From positions 1 to 64,000 of the forward strand of contig CAMZAK010000003.1 in NCBI GenBank assembly GCA_947304245.1: a stretch of 64,000 nucleotides of DNA, read 5' to 3'. Of the stretch, positions 45,041-55,309 are shown in pieces. Origin of the DNA: an uncultured Clostridia bacterium. GTDB taxonomy: Bacteria; Bacillota; Clostridia; Oscillospirales; Ruminococcaceae. The stretch's first letter is position 1; each line of letters begins with the position of its first letter. The translations under genes were made by a program, and so were the position numbers. The notes under the pieces were generated by a model. That model searched no databases. It was not told the origin of the DNA and was given only the letters and a program-made list of their open reading frames with translations.

Positions 45041-46963
45041 TTGAAGAAAAACAGAAATGGTGGATTTTTTATTTCTTTAATTATTATTGGTTTTTTAGGT
45101 TTAGTAGGATTATTTGTTTTTAATAATTATGGAGTTTTAAATAATAATTCTAAGTATTATGAAGTTTTAAATTATTATAAAACAGATAGGGTTTTAAAGT
45201 CTAGATTAGAACTTAATAGTGGAAATTTAGAATATGTTTTAAAAGAAGACCCTTCTAAAAAGTTAAATTATAAGGTTCCTGCTGTAAGAATTTTTATTAA
45301 AGCTGTGGATGATATAATTCGTGAAAAAAATGAAAAAAATTACTCTAACTCTGTTGAAGTTATAGATTACGTTAGAGGGCAAGATTACTCTTGGATTTTT
45401 TCCACTGCGCCTAGTTTAGTTGGGCTAATTATGATGATCTTGTTGTTTTTGTTTATGTTAAAGTTTCCTGGTGGAGGAGCGGGGAGGTTTAATCAGTTTG
45501 GAAAAAGTGGTTTTAAAAGTGGAGGAAAAAATGCTAAGAAAAAAACATTTAAAGATGTTGCTGGTGCAGACGAGGAAAAAGAAGAATTAGAAGAAATTGT
45601 AGGATTTTTAAAAAACCCAAAAAAATATAACGATATGGGAGCTAGAATTCCAAAAGGGGTTCTTTTAGTTGGGCCTCCCGGAACAGGAAAAACGCTTCTT
45701 GCGAAAGCTGTTGCGGGAGAGGCTAATGTTCCTTTCTTTTCAATTTCTGGTTCAGATTTTGTAGAGATGTATGTTGGTGTTGGAGCTTCTAGAGTTAGAG
45801 ATTTGTTTGATAAGGCTAAAAAAGAATCTCCAGCCATAATATTCATAGACGAAATTGATGCTGTTGGAAGGCAACGTGGAGCAGGAATTGGGGGAGGGCA
45901 CGATGAACGTGAGCAAACTCTAAACCAGCTTCTTGTTGAAATGGACGGGTTTGGAGAAAAAGAAGGAATAATAATAATTGCTGCAACAAACAGAAGAGAT
46001 GTTCTAGACCCAGCTCTAGTAAGGCCAGGCAGGTTTGACAGAGAAATTTTTGTTTATTACCCGGATGTTAAAGGAAGAGAAGAAATTTTAAAGGTTCATT
46101 CTAAAAACAAGATTTTAGGGTTTGATGTAGACCTTAAAGTTATTGCAAAATTTACAATTGGTTTTACAGGGGCAGACCTTGAAAACCTACTAAACGAAGC
46201 AGCTTTGCTTGCAGTTAGAAAAGGGCACAAAGCAATTACTTCGGTTGACGTAAAAGAAGCTGCAACTAAAGTTGTTATGGGGCCTGAAAAAAGGTCTAGA
46301 AAGATTTATAAAGATGAATATAAGCTTACAGCATACCATGAAGCAGGGCATGCTGTTGCATGTTATTTTTGTGAAACACAAGACCCAGTACATGAAATTA
46401 GCATAATACCAAGAGGGACAGCTGGAGGCTATACGCTATATTTACCACAAAGAGACAGAAGCTACGTTAGAAAAAAGAAAATGGAAGAATACATTGTAGT
46501 GGCACTAGGAGGAAGAATTTGTGAGGGTTTAGTTTTTGATGACATTTCAACTGGAGCTTCGCAAGACATTGAGAAGGCAACAGAAATTGCAAGAAGCATG
46601 GTAACTGAATATGGTTTTAGTAGTAATATGGGGCCTATTAAATATGGCGGCAGTGGGCATGAAATTTTCTTAGGGCGAGACTTTAACAGCAGCAGAAACT
46701 TTTCAGAAGACACTGCAACTAAAATAGACAAAGAAATTAAAGACATAATTTACAATGCTTATGAAAAATGCGAAAAAATTTTAAAAGAGAATTTGGAATA
46801 TGTTAAGGTTGTTGCGGAGTTTTTGTTAAAAAGAGAAAAGATGGATGAAAAAGAATTTAATGACATTATGACAGGCAAAATTGACATGAACTATGTGGAA
46901 AAATTAGAAAAAACCGGCTTTTTAATTAAAAGCGAAGAGAACAAAGAAGAAGCCAAACAGTAA
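45041..46963 (+). CDS. ftsH: ATP-dependent zinc metalloprotease FtsH
   Basis: 640 residues: first membrane helix (about 10-28), a periplasmic-side domain of about 90 residues, second helix (about 122-142), AAA+ domain with [18 protein letters not shown] (about 210), [11 protein letters not shown], second-region-of-homology [12 protein letters not shown], and protease motif HEAGHA (about 432). It degrades misfolded membrane and regulatory proteins. The frame is open from 44975, but GGGAGG (45026-45031) sets TTG 45041. Convergent with ntpD, 5 bases between stops. Confidence 0.96.
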   Translation: MKKNRNGGFFISLIIIGFLGLVGLFVFNNYGVLNNNSKYYEVLNYYKTDRVLKSRLELNSGNLEYVLKEDPSKKLNYKVPAVRIFIKAVDDIIREKNEKNYSNSVEVIDYVRGQDYSWIFSTAPSLVGLIMMILLFLFMLKFPGGGAGRFNQFGKSGFKSGGKNAKKKTFKDVAGADEEKEELEEIVGFLKNPKKYNDMGARIPKGVLLVGPPGTGKTLLAKAVAGEANVPFFSISGSDFVEMYVGVGASRVRDLFDKAKKESPAIIFIDEIDAVGRQRGAGIGGGHDEREQTLNQLLVEMDGFGEKEGIIIIAATNRRDVLDPALVRPGRFDREIFVYYPDVKGREEILKVHSKNKILGFDVDLKVIAKFTIGFTGADLENLLNEAALLAVRKGHKAITSVDVKEAATKVVMGPEKRSRKIYKDEYKLTAYHEAGHAVACYFCETQDPVHEISIIPRGTAGGYTLYLPQRDRSYVRKKKMEEYIVVALGGRICEGLVFDDISTGASQDIEKATEIARSMVTEYGFSSNMGPIKYGGSGHEIFLGRDFNSSRNFSEDTATKIDKEIKDIIYNAYEKCEKILKENLEYVKVVAEFLLKREKMDEKEFNDIMTGKIDMNYVEKLEKTGFLIKSEENKEEAKQ

Positions 46964-46978
46964 AAATTTTATTTTACT
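46959..46978. terminator. hairpin spanning the facing stop codons of ftsH and ntpD
   Basis: AGTAAAA (46959-46965) and TTTTACT (46972-46978) form a 7-base stem containing both stop codons. Short and AT-only apart from one pair, so at best a weak bidirectional terminator. Confidence 0.35.
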
Positions 46979-47592
46979 CTGGTTAACCTTGCTATGTTGC
47001 TTCTTTCGTTCTCTTCTAGTTTTAGTGAAATATATTTTATGGTGTCTTTTAAGTTAGGGATTATTATGTGTTCTATTGCATTAACTTTTTTTCTTGTTTT
47101 TTTAATTTCTTTTGCTAAAATTAGTAGGGTTTTTTCTTTTTCTGCAATTTTAATTAAATTTAAAATAATGTTTGAATATTGTTCTGTTGAACTGTCTAAA
47201 TTAATGCTATTTGAAAAAAAACTATAATTAGGAGTAGATTTTGGGTTAAAATCTTCACAGGCTGCAAAATTTGGAACAATAACACCCAAAATGTTAGATG
47301 ATTTTTGTTTTATTTTAATTTTTTGAAATGGTTCTTTTAAAGTTAATTTTAGTTCTTTTTCTGAAGTTTTTATTTTTGCTAACTTTAAATTTTGTTCAGC
47401 AATTTTAATTTTTTTTGTTATTTCTTTTCTTAAATTAACGGTATATTTAAAAATTTTTAGAAACTCTATTAATAGTCCATCAGCTTTGTTTTTTAAGAGT
47501 TTATGGCCTTTTTTTGTTGTAATTAAACGCTCTTTTAGTTTGTTTAACTCCATCCTTGTTGAATTAATATTTAAAATTGCCATTAAAATCAC
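46969..47592 (-). CDS. ntpD: V-type ATPase subunit D
   Basis: 207 residues, long helical. ILNINSTRMELNKLKERLIT near the start and the C-terminal KKTRKKVNAIEHIIIPNLKDTIKYI helix are diagnostic. Subunit D is the central rotor shaft of V1. Last gene of the ntp operon. A decayed copy of the ntpB tail lies between it and ntpB. Confidence 0.95.
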   Translation of the reverse strand: MILMAILNINSTRMELNKLKERLITTKKGHKLLKNKADGLLIEFLKIFKYTVNLRKEITKKIKIAEQNLKLAKIKTSEKELKLTLKEPFQKIKIKQKSSNILGVIVPNFAACEDFNPKSTPNYSFFSNSINLDSSTEQYSNIILNLIKIAEKEKTLLILAKEIKKTRKKVNAIEHIIIPNLKDTIKYISLKLEENERSNIARLTRVK

Positions 47593-47599
47593 CTACATA

Positions 47600-47770
47600 T
47601 AGTTTTTATTATAATATTCTTCTAAAATGTTGTAATCTATTCTTTTTAGTTCAGATTTTGGCAATATTTTTAAAAGTTGCCAGCCTATGTTTAAAGTTCT
47701 TTAATTGTTTTGCTTTTGTTGTAACCTGATCTAGAATTTTTTTAAATCTTATTAAAATTCAAAATGTTAA
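47600..47770 (-). pseudogene. decayed copy of the 3' end of ntpB
   Basis: About 165 bases repeat 47765-47925. The first part is nearly identical (TTCAGATTTTGGCAATATTT and flanks), the later part increasingly altered (TTTAATTGTTTTGC against TTCAATTGTTCTGT). It sits inside the operon between ntpB and ntpD, in the same orientation, without a start codon. It must be co-transcribed. Confidence 0.9.
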
Positions 47771-47772
47771 AT

Positions 47773-49143
47773 TTATTTATAATATTCTTCTAAAATGTTG
47801 TAATCTATTCTTTTTAGTTCAGATTTTGGCAATATTTTTAAAAGTTGCCAGCCTATGTTTAAAGTTTCTTCAATTGTTCTGTTTTTGTGGTAACCTTGGT
47901 TTAAGAAATTTTTTTCGAACTCTTCTGCAAATTTAAGATATTTAAAGTCTAATTTAGAAATGGAGTCTTCCCCTAAAATTTCAACCAATTCTCTAGCATT
48001 TTTGCCTATTGCGTAAGAAGAAAAAAGTTGGTTTAAAATGTCTTTGTGGTCCTTTCTTGTTTTGCCTTCACCAATTCCTTTATCTTTTAAACGAGACAAC
48101 GAAGAAAGAACATCTATGGGAGGGTTTATGTTTTTGTTTAAAAGTTCTCTGTTTAAAATTATTTGGCCTTCTGTTATGTAACCTGTTAAATCTGGAATTG
48201 GGTGTGTTTTGTCATCTTCAGGCATTGTTAGAATAGGGATCATTGTTATGGAGCCTTTTTTGTTTTTAATTGTGCCTGCTCTTTCATAAAGAGAAGCAAA
48301 ATCTGTGTACATGTAACCCGGGTAGCCTCTTCTGCTTGGGATTTCTTTTTTTGCTGCAGAAACTTCTCTTAAAGCGTCTGCATAATTTGTTATATCTGTT
48401 AAAATTACAAGAACAGTCATGTTAAGGGTGAATGCTAAATATTCTGCTGCTGTGAGAGCCATTTTTGGAGTGGCTATTCTTTCTATTGCGGGGTCGTTAG
48501 CAAGATTAATAAACATAACAGAATGATTTATGGAATTAGTTTTTTCAAAATTTTTAATAAAAAAATCTGCTTCTTCAAATGTTATGCCTATTGCGGCAAA
48601 AACAATTGCAAAATTTTCAGATTTATTTAAAACAGTTGCTTGCCTTGCTATTTGTGCTGCTAGGTTTTTATGCGGCAAACCGCTAGCAGAAAAAATAGGC
48701 AGTTTTTGGCCTTTAACCAATGTGTTTAGGCCGTCTATTGCAGAAACTCCTGTTTGAATAAATTCATTGGGGTAGCTTCTTTGTGTTGGGTTAATTGTTA
48801 TTGGGTCTATTTCTAAACTTTTTTCTGGTATTATTTCAGGTAGGCCGTCAATTGGTTTTCCAAGACCATTAAAACGTCTCCCAATTATTTCTCTAGAAGC
48901 ATTAAACTGCATGCTGTGCCCTAAAAATTTTACTCTGCTTTGTTTTAAATTAATTCCAAACCCAGATTCAAAAAGTTGAACTAATGCTTTGTTTTCGTCC
49001 ACCTCTAAAACTCTACATAGTCTTTTTTCATTGTTGCTTAAAATTATTTCACCTATTTCGTTGTAACACACATTTTCAACATTTTCAATTAGCATTAAAG
49101 GGCCTGCAATTTCTTTAATTGTTTTATATTCTTTTTTTTGCAA
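47773..49143 (-). CDS. ntpB: V-type ATPase subunit B
   Basis: 456 residues. Non-catalytic nucleotide-binding subunit of V1: [21 protein letters not shown] (degenerate P-loop), [10 protein letters not shown]-like block, [21 protein letters not shown]. Alternates with A in the A3B3 head. TTG start with AAAGGAG 9 bases upstream. Its last 50 or so codons are duplicated just downstream. Confidence 0.96.
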   Translation of the reverse strand: MQKKEYKTIKEIAGPLMLIENVENVCYNEIGEIILSNNEKRLCRVLEVDENKALVQLFESGFGINLKQSRVKFLGHSMQFNASREIIGRRFNGLGKPIDGLPEIIPEKSLEIDPITINPTQRSYPNEFIQTGVSAIDGLNTLVKGQKLPIFSASGLPHKNLAAQIARQATVLNKSENFAIVFAAIGITFEEADFFIKNFEKTNSINHSVMFINLANDPAIERIATPKMALTAAEYLAFTLNMTVLVILTDITNYADALREVSAAKKEIPSRRGYPGYMYTDFASLYERAGTIKNKKGSITMIPILTMPEDDKTHPIPDLTGYITEGQIILNRELLNKNINPPIDVLSSLSRLKDKGIGEGKTRKDHKDILNQLFSSYAIGKNARELVEILGEDSISKLDFKYLKFAEEFEKNFLNQGYHKNRTIEETLNIGWQLLKILPKSELKRIDYNILEEYYK

Positions 49144-49161
49144 AGTAACTAGCTCCTTTTC

Positions 49162-50943
49162 TCATTCAATTTTTAATTTATTTAAATTAAAAATCTCAGT
49201 CTTTATTTTTTTTAATATTTTTTCATATTCTTGTTTTAAATTGGAGTTTGAAACATATTTAAATCTTCCTATTTCTTCTTTAACTGAAATGTCACAAATT
49301 TCTTCAACAGTTGTGCTAGAACTTGAAATTGCTTCTTTTGCAGTTTCAAAAAAACAAATTAACATCTTCATCATCATAAATTGCCTTTCTAGTGAAGAAA
49401 AACAATCTATTTCATGAAATGCATTTTGGTGTAGAAAATCTTCTCTTATGCATTTTGCAACTTCTAATTTTAATTTTTCTGTTTCTGTTATTGAATTCAT
49501 CCCAACTAATTTAACAATTTCTTCTAGTTTTGCTTCATCTTGAAGTAGGTTTATTATTTTTAATCTTAAAACTTCCCAGTCTTTTGAAATGTTTTCTTCA
49601 AACCATTCTTTTATGTTTTCCCAATATAGTGAATATGACTTTAACCAGTTTATTGCGGGGAAATGTCTTTTGTAGGCAAGGTTTGAATCTAGCCCCCAAA
49701 AAACTTTAACAATTCTAAGTGTTGCTTGGCTAACAGGTTCTGAAATGTCTCCTCCTGGCGGGGAAACTGCGCCTATTATTGTTAGTGATGTTTCTTTGTT
49801 GTTTAATGTAATAACCCTTCCGGCTCTTTCGTAAAATTCTGCTAAACGGCTTCCAAGGTAGGCGGGGTAGCCCTCTTCACCCGGCATTTCTTGCAGTCTG
49901 CCAGACATTTCTCTTAATGCTTCTGCCCACCTTGAAGTTGAGTCTGCAATTAGGGCAACATTTAAACCCATATCTCTAAAATATTCCGCTATTGTAATAC
50001 CTGTGTAAATTGAAGCTTCTCTTGCTGCAACAGGCATATCTGAAGTGTTGGCTATTAGAACTGTTTTCTCCATTAGGTTTGTGTTTGTTTTTGGGTCTTT
50101 AATTGTGGGGAATTCGTTTAATATGTCTGTCATCTCATTGCCACGTTCTCCGCAGCCTATGTAAATTATAACGTCTGCATCTGCCCATTTCGCAATTTGG
50201 TGTTGAACTATTGTTTTTCCACTTCCAAAAGGGCCAGGAACAGCAGCAATGCCTCCTTTAGCAATTGGGAAAAGAGAATCTATAATTCTTTGCCCTGTAA
50301 TTAAAGGAAATTTTGGAGCTAGTTTTTTTAAAAATGGTCTTTGTTTTCTAACCGGAAATTTTTGCATTAGTGTTAAATTTAAAATTGTTCCGTCTTCTTT
50401 TTTTACTGTTCCAATGGTTTCTTTTACTGTGAATTTGCCTTCTTTTATTTCTAAAATTTCACCGCTTAAATTTGGTGGCAGCATAATTTTATGGCACACA
50501 GATTTTGTTTCGTTAACAAAGCCTATTATGGCGCCTTTTTTTAATTTTTCTGAAACCTTAACTGTTGGGGTGAATTCATATTTTTTTTCTCTGTTTAAAC
50601 TGCTAATTTCAACCCCTCTTTTTAGTCTTTCTCCGTAGTTTTCTGCTAAAAATGAAAGAGGGCGGCCTATTCCGTCAAAAATGTTGCCTAAAAGTCCTGG
50701 GCCTAACTCAATTGAAAGGGGGTGGTTTAACAAAACAACTTCTTCTCCAGGGCCAACTCCTGAAGTTTCTTCATAAACTTGAATTGAAGCTTTGTCTTGG
50801 TGAATTTCAATTATTTCACCAATTAAGCCTAGTTTTCCCACTTTAACCATGTCGTAAAGGCTTGTGTTTTTCATGTTTTTGGCAACAACTAAAGGGCCGG
50901 CAACCTTGGTTATTGTGGGTTTTTCTAAATTTTCTAATGGCAT
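49162..50943 (-). CDS. ntpA: V-type ATPase catalytic subunit A
   Basis: 593 residues. P-loop GPFGSGKTIVQHQIAKW (about 233-249), the long non-homologous insert before it (about 110-190), YIGCGERGNEMTDIL and SRWAEALREMSGRLQEMPGEEGYPAYLGSRLAEFYERAG (read here in pieces) mark the V/A-type catalytic subunit rather than F-type beta. It hydrolyses or makes ATP in V1. ATG start. Confidence 0.97.
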   Translation of the reverse strand: MPLENLEKPTITKVAGPLVVAKNMKNTSLYDMVKVGKLGLIGEIIEIHQDKASIQVYEETSGVGPGEEVVLLNHPLSIELGPGLLGNIFDGIGRPLSFLAENYGERLKRGVEISSLNREKKYEFTPTVKVSEKLKKGAIIGFVNETKSVCHKIMLPPNLSGEILEIKEGKFTVKETIGTVKKEDGTILNLTLMQKFPVRKQRPFLKKLAPKFPLITGQRIIDSLFPIAKGGIAAVPGPFGSGKTIVQHQIAKWADADVIIYIGCGERGNEMTDILNEFPTIKDPKTNTNLMEKTVLIANTSDMPVAAREASIYTGITIAEYFRDMGLNVALIADSTSRWAEALREMSGRLQEMPGEEGYPAYLGSRLAEFYERAGRVITLNNKETSLTIIGAVSPPGGDISEPVSQATLRIVKVFWGLDSNLAYKRHFPAINWLKSYSLYWENIKEWFEENISKDWEVLRLKIINLLQDEAKLEEIVKLVGMNSITETEKLKLEVAKCIREDFLHQNAFHEIDCFSSLERQFMMMKMLICFFETAKEAISSSSTTVEEICDISVKEEIGRFKYVSNSNLKQEYEKILKKIKTEIFNLNKLKIE

Positions 50944-50968
50944 TATTTTTCTCCATATATTTTATTAA

Positions 50969-51301
50969 TTAAACTTTAAAGTTAACTCCAACGAGTTTTT
51001 TTAAGGTTTTATATGTAAAATTTTCATGAGATTTTTTTTCTGGGTTTGAAGGGCTTTTGTTTAAATTAACAGGAAGTGAAACAATTGAGGGAATTTTTTC
51101 ATCTTCATATTTTAAAACCACTTCTGGAATTTTTTCAAAAACTTCTTCTTCAACTAAAATTATTGCAAAATTTTCCTTTGCTAGTTTATTAATTAAATTC
51201 TTTGCTTCTTCTTCGGTTTTAATTAGAAATGTGTTTTTTATTCCACAAAAATTGTAAATTTGTAGTTCTTCACTTTTCCCAATAACTGCAATTTCTTTCA
51301 T
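50969..51301 (-). CDS. ntpG: V-type ATPase subunit F (NtpG)
   Basis: 110 residues. EIAVIGKSEELQIYNFCGI, then FAIILVEEEVFEKI and PSIVSLPVNL fit the Rossmann-like subunit F, which binds the D shaft. Position between C and A is as in Enterococcus hirae. Confidence 0.88.
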   Translation of the reverse strand: MKEIAVIGKSEELQIYNFCGIKNTFLIKTEEEAKNLINKLAKENFAIILVEEEVFEKIPEVVLKYEDEKIPSIVSLPVNLNKSPSNPEKKSHENFTYKTLKKLVGVNFKV

Positions 51302-51312
51302 AAAAACCTCTT

Positions 51313-52221
51313 TTAAAATTTATATGTTAAATTTAATAATTTTTGCTTTAGAGTTGTTATTTCTTTTTTTAAATTTTTAATATATAAAAATATTGGAACA
51401 TAACTCAAACAATCAAAATTAGAGTTTTCATCGAAGTTGTTTAAAATTTCTTCTGTTATTTCTTCTAGATTTTCTGAATTAGTTTTAAATTTAAACTCTT
51501 TTAAAATTTTTAATATTCCTTCAAAACCTTTTTTTGCTGAATTTAAAATTTTTTCCTTTTCAATTAAACCGTTTTCAATTAAACAACCTTCTAATTCTTT
51601 AAAGTTATTACCATAATTTAAAAACCTACTGCAAAAGCAAATGTTTTTTAGTGTTATTTCTAGTTTTGTTCTTTCTTTTAAAAAGCTATTGTTTTTTGCT
51701 AAAAATAATAAAAATTCATACATTTCTTTGTCTATTGAAACGTCTAAAATTTTAATGTTAGTGTTTTTTAGAGCAATTTCTTTAATTTTTTTAATTGGTT
51801 TTTCAAACGGAAAACAATCTTCTTCTAAACAACTTTCATTTAAATGTTCATAAATTTTTTCTGGCTTTATTATGCTTGGCATAACAAAATCTTTTTTTTC
51901 TATTCTAAAAAATTTTAATTTTAATGATATTTTAAAATTTATAAAGTCGTTTCTACAAAAAGTATAGTAAAATTCATCTGTTTTTGGAGAAATTTTAAAT
52001 ATTTCCATTAACGTTTCGTTTAGTTTTAGGTTTAACTTTTCTTCAAAGTCTTCGTAGTCTTTAAAGCTATTAAGTTCATATTTAATTTTTTTTAAAAAAT
52101 TAGAAAATTCTTCAATTGTTTTAATTTCTTTTAATTTTTCTAAATTTAAACTGCTAATTAGTTTAGAGTCTAAAAAGGAGATGAACCCTATTGCGTAATT
52201 TAATTTATAATTGTTTTTCAA
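51313..52221 (-). CDS. ntpC: V-type ATPase subunit C
   Basis: 302 residues, nearly all helical, weakly conserved; recognised by NYAIGFISFLDSKLI at the start, LSYVPIFLYIKNLKKEI at the end, and position. A funnel-shaped socket connecting the V1 rotor shaft to the K ring. Its TTG start overlaps the ntpE stop (TTTGA), so translation is coupled. Confidence 0.85.
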   Translation of the reverse strand: MKNNYKLNYAIGFISFLDSKLISSLNLEKLKEIKTIEEFSNFLKKIKYELNSFKDYEDFEEKLNLKLNETLMEIFKISPKTDEFYYTFCRNDFINFKISLKLKFFRIEKKDFVMPSIIKPEKIYEHLNESCLEEDCFPFEKPIKKIKEIALKNTNIKILDVSIDKEMYEFLLFLAKNNSFLKERTKLEITLKNICFCSRFLNYGNNFKELEGCLIENGLIEKEKILNSAKKGFEGILKILKEFKFKTNSENLEEITEEILNNFDENSNFDCLSYVPIFLYIKNLKKEITTLKQKLLNLTYKF

Positions 52222-52787
52222 ATTAGCTCTCCTTTTAAATTTAAAGCATTTATTGCTTTTGTTTTAATTTTTAAATTGTTTTCTAAGAAAATGTCTTTCA
52301 TGTTAAAGTTTAATATGTAATCTTTACAACTAATTTTAAAGCCATGTTCAAAATCTTTTGCTTTTTCGGTTATTTCATCTTTATAAATTTCTTTTAATTT
52401 TAAAAAATCTTCTTTTCCAAAGATTAATTTAAATTCTTCTTTTGGCTTATTGTTTTCAATTAGCTTTTTAATGAAATTTAAATATTCTTCAAAATTTTCT
52501 TCAAATAATGTTTTAAATGCTAAATTAATTGCTTTATTAATTATTTTTTCCTTTTCGTTTAAAATTTTAGTTTTTTTATATTGATCTTTTTCAATTTCAA
52601 AATTTCTTCTTAGTTCATTTTTTTTATTTTCTATTTTTTCTTTGTTTTTTGCACTGTTTTTTTCAATTTTGTTTTTAGCATCTTTTTCAATTTTTTTAAG
52701 TTTTTCTAAATGTTCTTTTCTAATTTGTTCTATTTCAGCATCTGTTTTATTTTTTATGTAATTTAAAATATTATTAATAGAATTCAT
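52218..52787 (-). CDS. ntpE: V-type ATPase subunit E
   Basis: About 189 residues. Long charged N-terminal coiled coil (about 1-100) with Lys/Glu heptads, then a globular C-terminal part. Peripheral stator stalk with NtpF. GAGG six bases before ATG 52787 sets the start; the frame runs four codons further. Confidence 0.88.
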   Translation of the reverse strand: MNSINNILNYIKNKTDAEIEQIRKEHLEKLKKIEKDAKNKIEKNSAKNKEKIENKKNELRRNFEIEKDQYKKTKILNEKEKIINKAINLAFKTLFEENFEEYLNFIKKLIENNKPKEEFKLIFGKEDFLKLKEIYKDEITEKAKDFEHGFKISCKDYILNFNMKDIFLENNLKIKTKAINALNLKGELI

Positions 52788-52814
52788 TTTAAGCCTCATA
52801 TGTTAATTTTAAAA

Positions 52815-53288
52815 TTAAATGTTAATGTTTTTTATGTTTATTATAATTAAAAAAGAAATTATGAAGCAAAGTAGTGCGTAAAGTTCAACTAAAGAAGCAG
52901 AAACAATGGCTTTGGAGCTGTCTTTTGGTTGTTTTGCAATTATTTTTATGCCGGTGGCACAAACACGGCCTTGGTAGATTGCAGAAAAAAGGCCACCTAA
53001 CGCAATTGCAAAACAAGCTATGAAATAAAAAGCACCATAACGTATTCTTTTAATTGGGTCTCCCCCTAAAACGCCTATGTTTAGAATGGTCATAATAGAA
53101 ATTATGAAGCCATAAAGGCCTTGTGTTCCCGGAAGAAGCTGTAGCACTAAGAGTTTTCCAAATTTTTCTGGTTCTGCTGCAATTAGGCCGTTTGAAGCTT
53201 CACTTGCAAGGCCAACTCCCTTAGAAGAGCCAATACAAGGCAGTGCAACTGCTAAAATTGCTCCGAATAATGCTAAAAATATTGCCAT
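52815..53288 (-). CDS. ntpK: V-type ATPase membrane rotor subunit K (probably sodium-binding)
   Basis: 157 residues, four membrane helices, two fused c-type hairpins. The sodium ligands known from E. hirae NtpK all have counterparts: LLPGTQ (Leu52, Thr55, Gln56), IYQGRV (Gln106) and LVELYA (Glu135). This suggests Na+ rather than H+ transport; inference from residue identity only. ATG start, strong GAGGTG upstream. Confidence 0.93.
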   Translation of the reverse strand: MAIFLALFGAILAVALPCIGSSKGVGLASEASNGLIAAEPEKFGKLLVLQLLPGTQGLYGFIISIMTILNIGVLGGDPIKRIRYGAFYFIACFAIALGGLFSAIYQGRVCATGIKIIAKQPKDSSKAIVSASLVELYALLCFIISFLIIINIKNINI

Positions 53289-53374
53289 TATATTTTCACC
53301 TCTTAAAAATTTATTTAAAACTAAAGTATTTTAACATATATTATATTTCAATTCAACATAAATTATTTTTAAAT

Positions 53375-55285
53375 TTAATTAAAATATTTTGTTTTAGAGC
53401 CAAATGGCTTAAAAAGCTTTCCGCCTCCAATGTAAAACTTACTGAAAAATTCAACATATTGTAGTCTGTTTGTGTGCACATATGCTCCTAAAACGTTTAT
53501 GCTAAAATTTAAAATGTGCCCTATTAAAAAAACTAAAACGAAAAGAATTACTCCAAAAAAATTAGAGCCACCCATGCTTGCTAAAATGTTTACTACGTCT
53601 GCAATAACTCCGGTTGCAATTCCAAGTGCCATTAGGCGTGAATATGACAGAACATCGCTTATGTAAGATGTTATTTGGTATGTGTTTATTAATCCTTTTA
53701 AAAATTTCATAAAACCTTTAGCTTCATAACCGCTTAAAAAAACTGTTATTAATAATCCTAAAAATATTAAGCATTTTGAAATGAACAATATAAAACTTAA
53801 ATTAATTGTTACATTAACTAAAAAAAGTCCAATTCCAGTTAAAATTAAAACCCAGTTCATTACACAAAAAAATGCTTCTTTAAGGTTTTTTTGTTTAATT
53901 AAAATGTAAAATTTAATTAAAAGGCCAACAATTATTTGAATAACGCCAAAAGTTAAACTAAAAATTAATAGTTGCAGTGGTTTTTCTGTTGTGCTAATCC
54001 ATAGTGGGTTTAGTTTTAAATTGGAGTTGAAGTATGTTTTTGAAATTGTTTTAATGGAGTCTCCAAAAAAACTGCCAAACATTAATCCCCAAAAGATTGT
54101 GGAAATTCCGCAAAAGAAAAACATTTTTAAAATATTTTTGTTTTCTTTAAATTTATTAATCATCATAAAAATTGCGCAGAACACTGTTAAAATTAAACCA
54201 TAACCAGCATCAGAAAACATCATACCAAAAAAAGAGTAGTAAAAGATGGACATTATAGGGGTTGGGTCTATGTCTTTGCTTGAAGGAATGGAATATGTTT
54301 TGGTTATGTTTTCTGCTGCAGAAAAGAAGGAGTTATTGTAAAAAATAACAGGGGAATCTTCATCTTTTTTTAAAAATTCAACATAGCAGTTAAATTTTTC
54401 TGTTAATGTTTTTTTAAATTTTTCTTCAAACTTCGGGTTTAAAAACCCTGTTAAAATAAAGGTGTTTTTTGTTTGTTTAACTTTTTCAACTGCTGAAAAC
54501 CTTTCCATTTTTAAACTTAAATAATCTGTGAAAACTTTTAATTTTTCTAAATCTTTAACGTGAGAAATTATTTTTTCTTTTGTTGAATTTAGTTCATCTT
54601 TTAAAACTTTAATTTTTTTCTCATAATTTAAAATTTCACTTTTTGGAGGGAGGCTGCTTTCTTGAATAACATTATTAAAATTAATATTTTTTAGTGTTTC
54701 TTTTAATTTTTCTTTAATTTCTTTAGGATGTATTAAAACAATTGTTGTGTTTTGTTTGTTTTTATAAATAATTTTAAAATATATTAAATCTTTAAATTCT
54801 TTTAATTTTAATTTTAGTTCTTCTTCTTTGAATTCCATGTTAAATTCACCAAAACAAACCTCTAAATTTTTGGTTTCAAAGTTTTTTAAAGGAATGTTTA
54901 GGCTAGAATAGTTTTCTAATTTTAGTTTTTTTAGTTCTAAATTTTTAATTTCTTTTTCTAAAACTTTTATTCTTTCATCATATTTTAAAATTAGTTTAAT
55001 TGTTTCATAAATTTTTTCTTCATTTTCTTCAAAATAGGTTAAATCTTTTAATTTTTTTAATTCTTTTTTGTTTTTAACGTAATATTTTAAAAGAATTTTT
55101 ATTGAAGTTTCAGAATCTTTTTTAATGTTTTCCAAACTTTTTAGTTTTTCTTTAATTTTAGTGTTATTTAAATTTTCAAGTTTTTCAATTTGAGAGCATT
55201 TTAAATTTTGCATTTTTTTTAAAATTTTTTCTCTTTTTTCTAAAGGCCCAATAACTAAGAATGGTGTTGAAACTAAAATTGCCAT
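53375..55285 (-). CDS. ntpI: V-type ATPase membrane stator subunit I
   Basis: 636 residues: a soluble N-terminal half (about 1-330) with two long coiled coils, and a membrane half (about 340-636) of seven to eight helices. FFGMMFSDAGYGLIL, FWGLMFGSFFGDSI, and the conserved-arginine helix SYSRLMALGIATGVIA are visible. Provides the ion half-channels facing the K ring. Confidence 0.94.
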   Translation of the reverse strand: MAILVSTPFLVIGPLEKREKILKKMQNLKCSQIEKLENLNNTKIKEKLKSLENIKKDSETSIKILLKYYVKNKKELKKLKDLTYFEENEEKIYETIKLILKYDERIKVLEKEIKNLELKKLKLENYSSLNIPLKNFETKNLEVCFGEFNMEFKEEELKLKLKEFKDLIYFKIIYKNKQNTTIVLIHPKEIKEKLKETLKNINFNNVIQESSLPPKSEILNYEKKIKVLKDELNSTKEKIISHVKDLEKLKVFTDYLSLKMERFSAVEKVKQTKNTFILTGFLNPKFEEKFKKTLTEKFNCYVEFLKKDEDSPVIFYNNSFFSAAENITKTYSIPSSKDIDPTPIMSIFYYSFFGMMFSDAGYGLILTVFCAIFMMINKFKENKNILKMFFFCGISTIFWGLMFGSFFGDSIKTISKTYFNSNLKLNPLWISTTEKPLQLLIFSLTFGVIQIIVGLLIKFYILIKQKNLKEAFFCVMNWVLILTGIGLFLVNVTINLSFILFISKCLIFLGLLITVFLSGYEAKGFMKFLKGLINTYQITSYISDVLSYSRLMALGIATGVIADVVNILASMGGSNFFGVILFVLVFLIGHILNFSINVLGAYVHTNRLQYVEFFSKFYIGGGKLFKPFGSKTKYFN

Positions 55286-55309
55286 TTAGTTTTCTCCTCA
55301 TTAATAAAT

